From JBCDBW01 sp039182965 (GTDB taxonomy: Bacteria > Verrucomicrobiota > Verrucomicrobiia > Verrucomicrobiales > DEV007): DNA of 64,000 bases. Both the position numbers and the translations under genes were made by a program. Positions within the stretch are counted from its first letter, which is position 1; each line of letters begins with the position of its first letter. This document shows positions 1-6,936 of this stretch, piece after piece. The DNA is taken from contig JBCDBW010000006.1 in the NCBI GenBank assembly GCA_039182965.1, positions 1 to 64,000 of the forward strand, read 5' to 3'. Below the pieces are notes generated by a model, which worked only from the letters and a program-made list of their open reading frames with translations, made no database searches and was not told the origin of the DNA.

Positions 1-26
1 AACCTAAACCACAGGACCCAGCCATA

Positions 27-308
27 ATGAAAACATTCCTAAGCCTCGCCATCGCCGCCCTCACTCTCACCGTGTTCGCCGCCACCGCCGACGCCGGTTA
101 CTACAAAAAAACCTTCTGCGGATACGACTCCTGCGGAAGACCCGTTTACCGAACGGTCTACGTCAAAACATACAGCGACTTCTGCGCCCCCAAATACCCC
201 ACCTACCATCGCACTTATCGCTCACCAAAAATTTACTACCGCTCCTCCAATTACCATCGATCCAACTACGGCTACAGCTACGGATACCGCCCCAGCTACT
301 GCCGATAG
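27..308 (+). CDS. Small exported Tyr/Arg-rich protein, unknown function
   Basis: This 93-residue protein opens with a clear Sec signal peptide: Lys at residue 2, a hydrophobic core to about residue 20, and an Ala-rich cleavage region ending ADA-G near residue 23. The mature part of about 70 residues is extremely rich in Tyr, Arg and Ser, with Tyr-Gly and Tyr-Arg pairs and five Cys (CGYDSCG near the start, a lone Cys in the middle, and a Cys next to the C-terminus). I recognise no domain. The composition suggests a basic, sticky, low-complexity surface or periplasmic protein. A strong intrinsic terminator follows 30 bases downstream, so it is probably monocistronic or last in its operon. The promoter, if adjacent, lies outside the window. 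Confidence 0.75.
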   Translation: MKTFLSLAIAALTLTVFAATADAGYYKKTFCGYDSCGRPVYRTVYVKTYSDFCAPKYPTYHRTYRSPKIYYRSSNYHRSNYGYSYGYRPSYCR

Positions 309-336
309 CAAAATCTGACAACCTAACAAACACATT

Positions 337-371
337 AAAAGGGACGCCTGCTATGCGGGCGTCCCTTTTTT
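337..371 (+). terminator. Intrinsic terminator after the small exported protein
   Basis: The stem GGGACGCC..GGCGTCCC has an A-run before it and a run of six T after it, which is the classical Rho-independent form. The A and T runs make it potentially bidirectional. Confidence 0.9.
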
Positions 372-507
372 ATATCACCAAGCAAAAAAAATCCTCATCC
401 CCGATGCCACTCCTCCCAAGAACTCTTCCCCCCTTGAATCCGCTCGCCGCCCAACATAAGCTAATCTCCCTAAGGCTCAAAAAACCACCCAACCAACTCC
501 ATCACCC

Positions 508-1464
508 ATGAATCTTTCGCCTCCTCGTTCCCGTCGTAACTTCATCAAAACCAGTATGTCCGCCGTGGCGGGGAGCACTCTAGCCGCCGCCGGCAGTGCC
601 TTGGTAGGAACCCCCACCCTCGCCGCCAAAGTCGTCCCCTCCGACCGCGAATTCCTCACCTTCATCAAACCCCTTCAGGACTATTCCTACGACGAACTCG
701 CCGACATCATCGCCGACCTCGGCTTCCAAGGCATCGAAGCCACCGTCCGCGGAAAAGGACATGTCCTCCCCGAAAACGTCCAACGAGATCTCCCCAAACT
801 CGTCAAAGCCCTCGAAAAACGCGACCTCCGCATCTTCACGATGGCCTCCGACATTAACGATGTCACCGCAAATCAAAACACGGAAACCGTCCTCAAAACC
901 GCCGCCGACCTCGGCATCCCCAGCTTCCGCATGGCCTACTACAAATACGATCTCTCCGGCAAAACCCCGCTCCAGGATCAACTCGAATCCTTCAAAGCCC
1001 CCCTCGGCCGCCTCATCGATCTCGTGGACGAGGTCGACATGCAGGCCCTCTACCAAAACCACTCCGGCGCCACCTACTGCGGCGCGAACCTTTGGGACCT
1101 GTTCTATCTCATGAAGGATTACCCCAAGAACCGCTTCGCCTCGGCATACGATATCGGCCACGCCCTCGTCGAAGGCGGCAAAGCATGGCCCCAGAACCTC
1201 GCCCTCATGCTACCCCGCATCGAAATCCTCTACGTCAAAGGCCCCGCCTACACCGAGAAGGGCTTCCACTTCGGCCCCCTCGCCGATTCATCACACGACC
1301 ACAAAAAAATCTTCGCCATGCTCGCCAAAGGCGGCTTCACCGGTCCCTACAATCTCCACGTCGAATACCACATGAAATCCAAGGACAAAGCCGCCCTCTC
1401 CATCGCCGATATGGAATCCGACCTCGCCACCCTAAAATCCTGGCTCAACCAAACCGACACCTAA
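508..1464 (+). CDS. Tat-exported sugar phosphate isomerase/epimerase-like TIM-barrel protein
   Basis: This 318-residue protein begins with a twin-arginine signal (RSRRNFIKTS, residues 7-16), a hydrophobic stretch and an Ala-rich cleavage region near residue 40. The rest resembles the xylose-isomerase-like TIM-barrel superfamily (AP endonuclease family 2 fold): early ELADIIADLGFQGIEATV, a central YQNHSG segment, and AYDIGHALVEGG, which carries metal-ligand-type Asp and His residues. Exported members are abundant in Verrucomicrobiota and Planctomycetota, where they are linked to sugar or hydroxypyruvate isomerisation, but the substrate cannot be read from the sequence. A second Tat-exported relative lies at 62257-63231. 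It stands alone, with a palindrome just downstream. Confidence 0.85.
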   Translation: MNLSPPRSRRNFIKTSMSAVAGSTLAAAGSALVGTPTLAAKVVPSDREFLTFIKPLQDYSYDELADIIADLGFQGIEATVRGKGHVLPENVQRDLPKLVKALEKRDLRIFTMASDINDVTANQNTETVLKTAADLGIPSFRMAYYKYDLSGKTPLQDQLESFKAPLGRLIDLVDEVDMQALYQNHSGATYCGANLWDLFYLMKDYPKNRFASAYDIGHALVEGGKAWPQNLALMLPRIEILYVKGPAYTEKGFHFGPLADSSHDHKKIFAMLAKGGFTGPYNLHVEYHMKSKDKAALSIADMESDLATLKSWLNQTDT

Positions 1465-1504
1465 CTCTCCCCTCTCCCCAATATCGTTCCCCCCTCCCAC
1501 GACC

Positions 1505-1540
1505 CGGTAGGGACGACTGGCCCCAGTCGTCCGCTCCCTA
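1505..1540. repeat. Perfect 10-bp inverted repeat, REP-like
   Basis: GGACGACTGG and CCAGTCGTCC are separated by two bases (1511-1532) and flanked by a looser TAGGG/TCCCTA pairing. There is no T-run, so it is not a typical intrinsic terminator. It lies in the gap between the isomerase-like gene and hflX. Confidence 0.7.
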
Positions 1541-1610
1541 GCACGTCGCCGCTCCAAAACATTTCCTACCCACCACACCCCATTCAATGGTTTATTACCC
1601 CCTGCCTCCA

Positions 1611-1646
1611 GCTAACCGCTAATCGCTAAAAGCTAATCGCTAAAAA
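1611..1646 (+). repeat. Five degenerate heptamer direct repeats ending at the hflX start codon
   Basis: The units read GCTAACC, GCTAATC, GCTAAAA, GCTAATC and GCTAAAA, followed by one extra A and then ATG. The array replaces any recognisable Shine-Dalgarno sequence. A comparable heptamer array abuts the mutY start at 22060-22089. Confidence 0.75.
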
Positions 1647-2999
1647 ATGTTCGACGTCCGCGAAAAACCAAAAATGGTCGAGCGCGCCCTCCTCGTGGGC
1701 GCCTACTTCCAGCGCGACGACGAACCCGCCGCCCAATCCCTCCTCGAGGAACTCAAAGAACTCGTCGAGACCCTCGGCATCGGCGTCGTCCAGATCGAGT
1801 GCGTCTTCGTCCGGGACTCCAACAAGCGGTACCTCATGGGCAAAGGCAAAGCCCATGAACTCATGGAACTCGCCAAAGAACTCAACTGCGATTGCATCAT
1901 CTTCGATAACGAACTCTCTCCCGCCCAACAGCGCGCCTGGGAAGAGGAAGCCGATCTCACCACGATCGATCGCCAGGAAATCATCCTCGATATCTTCAAC
2001 ATGCGCGCTCAGACCAAGGAAGCCCGCCTCCAGGTCGAGCTCGCGCGCATGGAATATTCCCTCCCCCGCCTCGCCCGCATGTGGGCCCACCTCGACCGCC
2101 AGGGCGGCGGCTCCGGAGGCGGCAAAGGCGGCGCCGGCGCCGCGCGTGGTGAAGGAGAAAAACAAATCGAAGTCGACCGCCGCATCGCGCGCAAACGCAT
2201 CGACCGCATTAAGGCCGAACTCGAACACGTGGTGAAAGTCCGCGACACCCAACGCAAAGAACGCCTCAAAACCCCCGTCCCCACCGCGTCCATCGTCGGA
2301 TACACCAACGCCGGCAAGTCCTCGCTCCTCAATAAACTCACCGGCTCCGAGGTCTACGTCGAAGACCAGGTCTTTGCCACCCTCGACCCCACCACCCGCA
2401 AGATCGCCCTCCCCGACGGCCAAAACCTCCTCCTCACCGATACGGTGGGCTTCATCCGCAATCTCCCCCACCGCCTCATCGAGGCTTTCAAAGCCACGCT
2501 CGAAGAAGCCATCCTCGCCGATTTCCTCCTCCACGTCCTCGACGCCTCCAACCCCGATATCTTCGACCACTTCAAAACCACCATGGAGGTCCTCGCCGAA
2601 CTCGGCGCCGAAGAAAAACGCATCCTCGTGGTTATCAACAAAATCGACCTCCTCGCCGACAACCCCACCCGCCTCCACGAACTCAAAACCCACTTCGAAA
2701 ACGCCGCCTTCATCTCCGTGGAAACCGGCGAGGGCCTCGACCTCCTGACCCACCGCATGAACGAGATGCTCCTCGACCGCGTCCTCAAGCTCGACCTCCG
2801 CATCCCCCAATCCCGCCAGGACCTCGTCGCCCTCCTCCACCGCGAAGGCAAAATCCTCTCCCAGGATTACGAAGCCAACGACGTCCTCCTCCAAACCATC
2901 ATCCCCACCCGCCTCGAATCCAAAGTCGCCGACTTCATCCAAACCCCCGCTTCAAAGCCCGCTCCCACACCCACCCCTTCCCCCACTCAAAACTCCTAA
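1647..2999 (+). CDS. hflX: GTPase HflX
   Basis: HflX is a ribosome-associated GTPase that splits stalled or heat-damaged 70S ribosomes. The 450-residue protein has the usual layout: an N-terminal nucleotide-binding-like domain (about 1-190), a Gly-rich linker after RMWAHLDRQGGG (about 140-175), and the G domain with G1 GYTNAGKSS (near 218-226), G3 DTVGF (near 265) and G4 NKID (near 331). A Pro/Thr-rich tail ends the protein. The ATG follows a short direct-repeat array and no clear ribosome-binding site is visible. Codon use is strongly C-ending like its neighbours, so it looks resident. Confidence 0.97.
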   Translation: MFDVREKPKMVERALLVGAYFQRDDEPAAQSLLEELKELVETLGIGVVQIECVFVRDSNKRYLMGKGKAHELMELAKELNCDCIIFDNELSPAQQRAWEEEADLTTIDRQEIILDIFNMRAQTKEARLQVELARMEYSLPRLARMWAHLDRQGGGSGGGKGGAGAARGEGEKQIEVDRRIARKRIDRIKAELEHVVKVRDTQRKERLKTPVPTASIVGYTNAGKSSLLNKLTGSEVYVEDQVFATLDPTTRKIALPDGQNLLLTDTVGFIRNLPHRLIEAFKATLEEAILADFLLHVLDASNPDIFDHFKTTMEVLAELGAEEKRILVVINKIDLLADNPTRLHELKTHFENAAFISVETGEGLDLLTHRMNEMLLDRVLKLDLRIPQSRQDLVALLHREGKILSQDYEANDVLLQTIIPTRLESKVADFIQTPASKPAPTPTPSPTQNS

Positions 3000-3210
3000 G
3001 TCGAGGCGCGGGCACCATGGCCCTCGTAGCTTTAGCGGAGAATGACCCGACCGCGCTGCCTTTCGCCCCCACCCGGCACCCCCCTCTTCCCACAAGGCCC
3101 CATCCCCACCCTCATTGTAGGGTAAGAGTTTACCCGCCGTGGCGGGCCCCGCCTGCCGTCCCACGACGTTACCCTCTCCCGAAGACCCCTGCCCTCAAAT
3201 GTAGAAAGCA

Positions 3211-3597
3211 TCAATCCGCCTCCCCGTTCCTCGCCGGATACCCCCAAACCCAATCGCCTTCAAAGTCTCGCGAATACACACGTTTTCGTTCGAGGAGTTT
3301 CTGATCCAGCATTCGGGCACCATCGTCATTCTCGCGGTCACTCCCAACCGAATAGATCAAATACCGCTCATTCTCCCCATCGCGCCGATACCGCATCGGC
3401 TTCCCATCCATCCCGTCAACCGGCACCGCCGCCAAAAAATCCGACACCAACTCCGACAACTTCGACGGATACTCTCCATGCCGGATTCGAAAACGTTCCA
3501 ACGCACACGCAATTTCAGCCTGATCAATCTTTGCACTCAAATAGCGGCTTGCCATGCCATGTTCTGCATCGGGGGAACCCATGATGCAGCCAACCAT
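3211..3597 (-). CDS. C-terminal part of a frameshifted membrane protein (type II pseudopilin-like tail)
   Basis: This 128-residue frame contains a region common at the C-terminus of large verrucomicrobial/planctomycete membrane proteins: IDQAEIACALERFRIRHGEYPSK split over residues about 25-47, then a YRRDGENERYLIYSVG segment and an Asp-rich turn. This pattern (Ala-Leu-Glu-Arg-Tyr/Phe, HGxYP, then LYSVG) normally continues one long protein. Here it overlaps the end of the gene at 3537-4808 by 61 bases in another frame. The first 20 or so residues (to about ASRY) are therefore probably an artefact of the overlap, and the real junction lies near 3540-3560. A separately translated protein cannot be excluded. 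Confidence 0.6.
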   Translation of the reverse strand: MVGCIMGSPDAEHGMASRYLSAKIDQAEIACALERFRIRHGEYPSKLSELVSDFLAAVPVDGMDGKPMRYRRDGENERYLIYSVGSDRENDDGARMLDQKLLERKRVYSRDFEGDWVWGYPARNGEAD

Positions 3598-4808
3598 GTG
3601 TACGGCGCAAACCTCGCGTGGTCTCTCAAGGACGCCTTCCCTAGTTTGTCTTCGATCGCAACAACCCCCATGATCCCCGCACTATCAGCAGGCTGAGTAA
3701 GATAGTCCGTCGTCCAGCGCACGACGGTTGCCCTGTTCTGATCAAACCATCCCCGGGGAAACAGGCGCAACGCTCGTTCCGGTATCCCGTTTAGTTCCAA
3801 CATCGGCCACAAGAGCAATCCCGACACCAATTGAGATTCGAGCCAATCAGAGCTTTCTATGATCGCGACTAGCTCCAATCGAATTGACCGCAGGTACTCT
3901 TCTTCCAAATCGATCCGACCAAAGGCTTCAGAATACCAGAGAAGATCACTCTCTTCCCAAAGCTGATCTACCAATCCTTCCCAAAGAATATCCACCGCGG
4001 CCGATCGCTGCGTTTGCGCGGTAAGCATCCCGATCGCTCCTTCGCCACCAGTCGCCTCTGCCAGCTTCAAAAGGATCGCGCACGATTCGAATGCAGCTTC
4101 CCGGTCACCCGACTGAACGGCAGCAATTCCACGCATTCCAAGCAATTCCGTAAGGTCTGTCATTGTGTTCACGTGCGGTAACACGATGGCCAGCTTGTTG
4201 CGCCCCTTCGCGACTTGGTGGACGCTCGGTGAGAGCTGCGATTCCCTCCTCTCCAATCCCTCACTCAGTTCTTCAAGTACGCCATCGCTCTGCTCCTCAA
4301 TGGCACTCAGCAGCTTGGTCGCCGCCTCAATCTTCCCATCGCCCACATCCACACCAATTCCCTCCATGAGCGCGGGCCACGACAGATCACTCCTCAAGCG
4401 AACCAAGTCCGTTAAAATGCCCGTCCCGGCGGAGCTTCCTAAGCTGCGAAAATTTATCCGCCCATGTTCGAGTCTGGCGCCTCTAATACGCTCCCGCTTC
4501 ACTCCCGCTTCCCCCGCCTCCTCATCTCCATCCACCACCTCCGTAATCCCCTTCAACAACGGAATCGCCCCAAAGTTATCCTCATCCGGCACCGGCTCCG
4601 GCGCCAACTCATCCCAATCCTGCGTCTCCCCATGTGCCTCCACCATCGCCACCGCCTCCTCCCAAGCCACCCGCCCCCGCCAATTCTCCACCTGATAAAA
4701 CCCCACCAACAAAACCACCAACCCACCGATCACCAACAACAAAACCCGCCGCCACCGCGCCCCCAGCAAGCACCTGAAAAACCCTCTCATCTCCGCCAAC
4801 CTACCCAA
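3537..4808 (-). CDS. N-terminal part of a frameshifted single-pass membrane protein of unknown function
   Basis: This 423-residue protein has a short cytoplasmic start, one transmembrane helix (VLLLVIGGLVVLLVGFY, about residues 19-36) and a long extracytoplasmic region. It ends with MQNMAWQAAI and then a stop, exactly where family members normally run on into an IDQA..ALERFR segment. That segment is present one frame away in the overlapping frame at 3211-3597. Joining the two needs a -1 shift (equivalent to one lost base), and no slippery heptamer is visible, so a mutation or sequencing error is more likely than programmed shifting. The ATG at 4790 (MRGFF) is an alternative start. Function is unknown. 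Confidence 0.65.
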   Translation of the reverse strand: MGRLAEMRGFFRCLLGARWRRVLLLVIGGLVVLLVGFYQVENWRGRVAWEEAVAMVEAHGETQDWDELAPEPVPDEDNFGAIPLLKGITEVVDGDEEAGEAGVKRERIRGARLEHGRINFRSLGSSAGTGILTDLVRLRSDLSWPALMEGIGVDVGDGKIEAATKLLSAIEEQSDGVLEELSEGLERRESQLSPSVHQVAKGRNKLAIVLPHVNTMTDLTELLGMRGIAAVQSGDREAAFESCAILLKLAEATGGEGAIGMLTAQTQRSAAVDILWEGLVDQLWEESDLLWYSEAFGRIDLEEEYLRSIRLELVAIIESSDWLESQLVSGLLLWPMLELNGIPERALRLFPRGWFDQNRATVVRWTTDYLTQPADSAGIMGVVAIEDKLGKASLRDHARFAPYTWLAASWVPPMQNMAWQAAI

Positions 4809-4948
4809 TCAACCCGGACCTCACCAGCGGCAACTCTTCACCACCACCCTAGGCCACTCCACCCATCTGCCACCCAAATTTACGAGTCTAAAAGCTTTTT
4901 TAAATTCATTAATCGAATTTTATGCAAATAAATATTATTTTAATTTCA

Positions 4949-4954
4949 TATAAT
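4949..4954 (+). promoter_or_regulatory. Possible -10 box in the AT-rich leader of the fic gene
   Basis: The perfect TATAAT sits 35 bases before the Fic start codon in a stretch (about 4878-4985) that is unusually AT-rich for this genome. No convincing -35 is seen at the right spacing, so this is tentative. A second AT-rich hexamer, CATAAT, is nearby at 4967. Confidence 0.35.
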
Positions 4955-4989
4955 CTCTTAAATGAGCATAATAGAACTCTTGCACTCAC

Positions 4990-6126
4990 ATGAATCTCTC
5001 TGAATACAAAGCAGGCCACTGGATCGAACAGTTCCAATATAAAAGCTTCTCCCCAACCCCGATCAACCACCTCTGGCAGTGGGACGATCCCGCCATTGAT
5101 ACCCTCCTCTCTGAAGCCAATCGCCACCTCGGAGAACTCAACGGCCTCTCACTCATCCTTCCCGACCTCGACCGCTTCATCACCATGCACGTCGTCAAGG
5201 AAGCTCAAACCTCGAGCCGAATCGAAGGCACCGAAACAGGAATGGATGAAGCCGTTCAAGACGATCCTGAAGCCATTGTTCCCGAAAAACGGGACGACTG
5301 GCAGGAAGTGAGAAATTATATCAGCGCAATGAACGACGCGATTCAACAATTGCAAACACTCCCCTTATCGAATCACCTTCTCTGTGCTACACATCGCACG
5401 CTACTCTCGGGCACCCGCGGCCAAAACAAAACTCCCGGAGAATTCCGCGTCAGCCAGAACTGGATCGGCGGAGCCACCCCCGCCGACGCCGTCTTCGTCC
5501 CCCCTCAGCACGATGAAATGGCCGCTCTCCTCACCGACCTCGAAGCCTTTTGGCACAACGAAAAAATCCAAGTCCCGGAACTAATTCGCATCGCCATCAG
5601 CCACTACCAATTCGAAACGATCCACCCCTTCCTCGATGGCAATGGCCGCATCGGTCGACTTCTCATCACGCTCTACCTTGTCGACAAAAAACTCCTCAAG
5701 TCCCCTTGTCTATACCTCTCCAGCCACCTCGAAAAACATCGCGCCGACTACTACGACGCCCTCACCCTCGTTCGCCGAAACAACGATCTCGGTCACTGGC
5801 TGCGGTTCTTCCTCGTCGCTGTTATCAAAACCGCCCAATCCTCTACCACAACCTTCCGCTCAATCCTTACCCTCCACGATGAAACCACTGCAAAAGTCGA
5901 GACCCTGGGAAGAGCGGCCCCCAATGCCCAGCGGGTTATCAACCATCTCTATAAACAGCCTTTCGTCACCTCCCAAAAGCTGGCGAAACATCTCGAACTC
6001 AGCCCGTCCACCTGCGATCGCCTCATCGCCAGCCTTATAAAGCTGGACATCCTCCGCGAAATAACCGGCCAACAAAGAAACCGCATCTTCTCCTTCCACA
6101 AGTATTTCAATCTCTTCACACAGTAA
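4990..6126 (+). CDS. Fic family protein (class II, adenylyltransferase-type) with C-terminal winged helix
   Basis: Fic enzymes usually transfer AMP from ATP to a target hydroxyl. The 378-residue protein has the full catalytic motif HPFLDGNGRIGR starting at His212, with every expected residue present (catalytic His, Mg-binding Asp, anion-hole Asn-Gly, both Arg). The inhibitory alpha-helix motif (S/T)xxxE(G/N) is visible upstream as SSRIEG (75-80, Glu79), making this a class II, self-inhibited Fic. An N-terminal Fic-N-like helical region precedes it. The C-terminus (about 300-370) looks like a winged helix-turn-helix (SQKLAKHLELSPSTCDRLIASL), as in many stand-alone bacterial Fic proteins. It stands alone after an AT-rich leader, with no separate antitoxin gene. 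The targets are unknown. Confidence 0.93.
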   Translation: MNLSEYKAGHWIEQFQYKSFSPTPINHLWQWDDPAIDTLLSEANRHLGELNGLSLILPDLDRFITMHVVKEAQTSSRIEGTETGMDEAVQDDPEAIVPEKRDDWQEVRNYISAMNDAIQQLQTLPLSNHLLCATHRTLLSGTRGQNKTPGEFRVSQNWIGGATPADAVFVPPQHDEMAALLTDLEAFWHNEKIQVPELIRIAISHYQFETIHPFLDGNGRIGRLLITLYLVDKKLLKSPCLYLSSHLEKHRADYYDALTLVRRNNDLGHWLRFFLVAVIKTAQSSTTTFRSILTLHDETTAKVETLGRAAPNAQRVINHLYKQPFVTSQKLAKHLELSPSTCDRLIASLIKLDILREITGQQRNRIFSFHKYFNLFTQ

Positions 6127-6200
6127 TTGTCATCTCCCTATACCGCCGTGACAAAACCATCCAAGAGTATTTGAATAGTTCACGCCTACACAATCCACCA

Positions 6201-6827
6201 ATGGATACCGCCCCGACAAGGCAAACCCTCCTCATCAAAATCCGCGACCACGACGACAACGCCGCCTGGTCCGAATTCACCCACCTCTACACCCCTCTCA
6301 TCAACAACTTCGCCCTTGCCCGAGGCCTCAACCCCGAGGATGCCGCCGACGTCACCCAAGACACTCTCAAAGCCGTCGCCAAAGCCATCGAAAACTTCCA
6401 ATACGATCCCGACAAAGGCACCTTCCGCTCCTGGCTCTACACCGTTACCCGCTCGAAACTCAACCAACACTTCGCCAAAAACCTCAAACACCCGCCCGCC
6501 TCCGGCTCCACCGCCGTCCACCAAATCATCGAGGAATCCCCCGACCCCACGTCCGACGACGAACGCCAGCGCGAATACTGGGAACTCGAATACAAACGTC
6601 ACATCTTCGACTGGGCCGCATCCAAAACCCGTCACGAATTCGAAGCCAAGACCTGGAACGCCTTCTGGAAAACCGCCGTCGATCAAGTGCCCCCCGCAGA
6701 AGCCGCCCGCCAACTCAACATGACCCCCGGAGCCGTCACCGTCGCCAAACATCGCGTCATCAAACGCCTGCGCGATAAAGTCCAAAGCGTCACCGGCGAC
6801 ATTGACCTTCCCGCCCACGTAGCCTAA
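6201..6827 (+). CDS. ECF-family RNA polymerase sigma factor
   Basis: This is a sigma-70-like factor of the extracytoplasmic-function class, 208 residues from the chosen ATG (MDTAPTRQ); an earlier in-frame ATG at 6171 would add ten unlikely residues. Region 2 is visible as WSEFTHLYTPLINNFALARG, then DAADVTQDTL and FRSWLYTVTRSKL. The middle is a charged linker. Region 4 is the C-terminal helix-turn-helix (PPAEAARQLNMTPGAVTVAKHRVIKRL). The sequence style matches planctomycete/verrucomicrobial ECF groups that sit beside Hanks-type kinases, and here a kinase starts 109 bases downstream. No anti-sigma gene of the usual kind is adjacent, so the kinase is the plausible regulator. Confidence 0.92.
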   Translation: MDTAPTRQTLLIKIRDHDDNAAWSEFTHLYTPLINNFALARGLNPEDAADVTQDTLKAVAKAIENFQYDPDKGTFRSWLYTVTRSKLNQHFAKNLKHPPASGSTAVHQIIEESPDPTSDDERQREYWELEYKRHIFDWAASKTRHEFEAKTWNAFWKTAVDQVPPAEAARQLNMTPGAVTVAKHRVIKRLRDKVQSVTGDIDLPAHVA

Positions 6828-6842
6828 TCGCCTCCCCTTTCC

Positions 6843-6870
6843 AACCGACTAACTGACTAACCGATCAACC
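6843..6870 (+). repeat. Degenerate 8-bp direct repeats between sigma factor and kinase genes
   Basis: Three successive units, AACCGACT, AACTGACT and AACCGATC, are followed by a partial AACC. They lie just after the sigma factor stop codon. Confidence 0.5.
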
Positions 6871-6900
6871 CTCCAGCAAGCCCGTCTCCCTCTCAAAAGA

Positions 6901-6936
6901 AATTCGCGCCCATTCGTGTCCATTCGTGGTTCCAAC
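6901..6936 (+). repeat. 10-bp direct repeats abutting the kinase start codon
   Basis: The units AATTCGCGCC, CATTCGTGTC and CATTCGTGGT are followed by TCCAAC and then ATG. The phrase CATTCGTGTCCATTCGTGG resembles a dispersed intergenic repeat I associate with Verrucomicrobiota genomes; only one copy lies in this window. Confidence 0.6.

Noticed and set aside
580..1161. Long antisense frame opposite the isomerase-like gene
   Set aside because: C-ending codons of the real gene leave the opposite strand free of stops; the product is Gly/Val/Glu low complexity without family features.
1626..2942. 438-residue frame antisense to hflX
   Set aside because: It mirrors hflX codons; hflX has full GTPase motifs, so this is a shadow.
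3540..3600. Programmed frameshifting at the membrane protein gene
   Set aside because: No slippery heptamer or stimulatory structure seen; a mutation or sequencing error is simpler.
4990..6126. Toxin-antitoxin pair around Fic
   Set aside because: The inhibitory motif is inside the same protein and no small partner gene is adjacent.
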